Shown: positions 62,774 through 64,000 of the stretch, piece after piece | Layout of the letters: the number at the start of each line of letters is the position of its first letter | How positions within the stretch are numbered: position 1 is the first letter of the stretch | DNA from: Filomicrobium sp. | GTDB taxonomy: Bacteria > Pseudomonadota > Alphaproteobacteria > Rhizobiales > Hyphomicrobiaceae | Reading direction: 5' to 3' | DNA: 64,000 bases | Assembly (NCBI GenBank): GCA_017792465.1 | Contig: CP051234.1 | Coordinates: 436,606 to 500,605 of the forward strand | Program-made: the position numbers and the translations under genes | The notes under the pieces: generated by a model | What the model saw: only the letters and a program-made list of their open reading frames with translations | What the model was told of the DNA's origin: nothing | The model's database searches: none

Positions 62774-63682
62774 TTAGTGTTTGACGCGGGCCCAGATCCG
62801 CTTCTTGGCCAGCCACAAAAGGAGCGTGGTGATCGCAAGATAGATCAGCGCCGTCCAGCCGAGCTGCTTACGCTGGTCCATCGAAGGATCAGCCGCCCAG
62901 GCGAGGAATGCCGTCACATCGGCCGCGTTCTGCGAGAGTGAAGCTTTGGCGCCAGCGTTTTCCTCATATTCGACGGCACCGCCTTCAGGCAGCGGCTGAA
63001 CCATCGCGATCTGGTTGCCTTCGAAGTATTTGTTGTAGTTCATCCCTTCGGCCAGATGGAAGCCTTCGGGTGGCTCTTCGTAGCCCGTCAGGATTGCGTA
63101 GAGATAGTCCGAACCGCCTTCGGCATAGCCCGTGATGACGTCCATGAGCATCATTGGGACGTGGATGTACCAGGCGGCATCGTTATGGACGCCGCGGGCG
63201 CGCGTGATGAGCGACAAGTCCGGAGGAAACGCACCGTTCTGGGCGGCGCGCGCTTCTTTCTCGTTCTTATACGGTCCGCGGATCGGGTCGGACAACTTGG
63301 CGGGACGCTCGAACATCTCGCCCTCGTCGTTGGGTCCGTCCATGATCTGGTTGGGCCATTCGGCTGCCAGGGCCTTGACGGCTTCTTCGTCGAATTCCGG
63401 ACCGCCCGGCTGGACGAGGTTTCGGAATTTCACCCGGTTCAGTCCATGGCAGGACGAGCAGACGTCCTTATAGACCTGAAAGCCGCGGCGGAGCTGCGGC
63501 CGGTCAAATTGACCGGCGATCCCGCTATAGCTCCAATCCTGACGCTCGATGTGGTGGCTACCGCCGCCATGTGCGCCTTCTTCGCCTTCGGCCGCCATGA
63601 CAGGTGCTGCCATGAAGCTGACCGCGGCAAGAGCCGAAGCAAACTGTCGGAGAAGGGCTGATTTAGAGTGTGACATATTCAT
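62774..63682 (-). CDS. petC: Cytochrome c1
   Basis: Cytochrome c1 is the heme c subunit of the bc1 complex, passing electrons from the Rieske protein to cytochrome c. After a signal peptide ending PVMA, the heme site is C75-S-S-C78-H79. The axial methionine is expected in the IAMVQPL segment. A C-terminal helix (ALIYLAITTLLLWLA) anchors it in the inner membrane. ATGs at 63682 and 63676 both fit the AGGGAGAAGGGAG tract; 63682 gives 302 aa. It follows petB by 13 bases. It lacks the N-terminal cytochrome b fusion found in Bradyrhizobium. Confidence 0.95.
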   Translation of the reverse strand: MNMSHSKSALLRQFASALAAVSFMAAPVMAAEGEEGAHGGGSHHIERQDWSYSGIAGQFDRPQLRRGFQVYKDVCSSCHGLNRVKFRNLVQPGGPEFDEEAVKALAAEWPNQIMDGPNDEGEMFERPAKLSDPIRGPYKNEKEARAAQNGAFPPDLSLITRARGVHNDAAWYIHVPMMLMDVITGYAEGGSDYLYAILTGYEEPPEGFHLAEGMNYNKYFEGNQIAMVQPLPEGGAVEYEENAGAKASLSQNAADVTAFLAWAADPSMDQRKQLGWTALIYLAITTLLLWLAKKRIWARVKH

Positions 63683-63695
63683 TCTCCCTTCTCCC

Positions 63696-64000
63696 TCAGC
63701 GGTGCTCAGGAGCGGCTGCCGCCCCTGCTGGTACGCCCGCACCGGCGCCTGCTGCCTCGTCTTCGCCAAGGACCGCTTCGGTAATCGAGCGCGGTGTCTT
63801 GGTCGGAGTTTCGATGGAGCTGACGATCGGCATGACGATCAGGAAGTGCGCGAAGTAGTAAAGCGTGAAGATGCGTGCCCAGAAGACGTAGACACCTTCA
63901 GCCGGTTTCGACCCGAGATAGCCAAGTGCGAGGCACGAGATCAAGAACAGCCAGAAGAACCATTTGTAGATCGGGCGGTACTTGGCAGAACGGACCGGTG
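63696..64000 (-). CDS. petB: Cytochrome b (3' part)
   Basis: This is the C-terminal end of the bc1-complex cytochrome b; the gene runs off the window at 64000. The visible 100 residues include RSAKYRPIYKWFFWLFLISC (split across the helix start) and LGYLGSKPAEGVYVFWARI, typical of the last helices, and then ARIFTLYYFAHFLIVMPI. It ends in an Ala/Gly-rich tail. The following petC start lies 13 bases after its stop. The Rieske gene petA is presumably upstream, outside the window. Confidence 0.93.
   Translation of the reverse strand, partial: PVRSAKYRPIYKWFFWLFLISCLALGYLGSKPAEGVYVFWARIFTLYYFAHFLIVMPIVSSIETPTKTPRSITEAVLGEDEAAGAGAGVPAGAAAAPEHR

Overview
The window comes from a fairly GC-rich alphaproteobacterium of the order Hyphomicrobiales, most like Hyphomicrobium or a close relative. 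This rests on gene order (L9-dnaB-alr-radA-cvpA-purF; DUF177-plsX-fabH-ihfA-merR-tRNA-Pro; petP-petR near petBC), on paired outer-membrane porins with a cysteine-containing coiled-coil start, and on a K+-independent proton-pumping pyrophosphatase. No species can be assigned by reading alone.

Layout. 1-9.6 kb: end of a DUF2232 membrane protein, rplI, dnaB, alr, radA, cvpA, purF, a TAXI-type periplasmic binding protein and an SDR enzyme. 9.6-17.0 kb, minus strand: PhnP-like hydrolase, tatD, metG, holB, tmk, a D,D-carboxypeptidase and rlpA. 17.1-20.3 kb: tRNA-Ser(UGA), then an accessory patch built from one dispersed repeat family. It holds a small secreted-protein gene (DUF4844-like), a guanidine exporter gene behind a two-hairpin guanidine-II (mini-ykkC) riboswitch, and a glycosyltransferase. 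20.8-24.7 kb: two alpha/beta hydrolases, an outer-membrane beta-barrel with a cysteine loop, and a small secreted protein. 24.8-32.3 kb: a very large trimeric autotransporter adhesin and two paralogous porins. 32.8-36.3 kb: a UbiH-type hydroxylase, a lipid A acyltransferase and twin secreted four-cysteine proteins.

36.5-45.7 kb: hppA, an AhpD-like protein, bamE, a bc1-assembly chaperone, DUF177, plsX, fabH, ihfA, a MerR-type regulator and tRNA-Pro(GGG). 45.8-49.8 kb: a minus-strand curli locus (csgA-csgB-csgF-csgG-csgH) whose CsgG carries a roughly 140-residue coiled-coil insertion, with a divergent LysR regulator. 51.6-57.8 kb: YjdM/PhnA, hydroxypyruvate isomerase, arfB, flavin reductase, a VOC protein, a phytoene-desaturase-like oxidoreductase, two small membrane or secreted proteins and ilvE. 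58.0-64.0 kb: petP-petR plus a sensor kinase, a TetR regulator, mtnP, petC (cytochrome c1) and the end of petB (cytochrome b).

How it fits together. Much of the window is housekeeping (replication, translation, cell wall, phospholipid and purine synthesis, respiration). Between these blocks sits a large cell-surface repertoire: trimeric adhesin, curli, porins, beta-barrel and several cysteine-containing secreted proteins. This suits a surface-attached, biofilm-forming lifestyle. The most unusual items are the repeat family with an apparently exact 10-bp-flanked gene insertion beside tRNA-Ser, the riboswitch-controlled guanidine exporter inside that repeat patch, and the enlarged CsgG.
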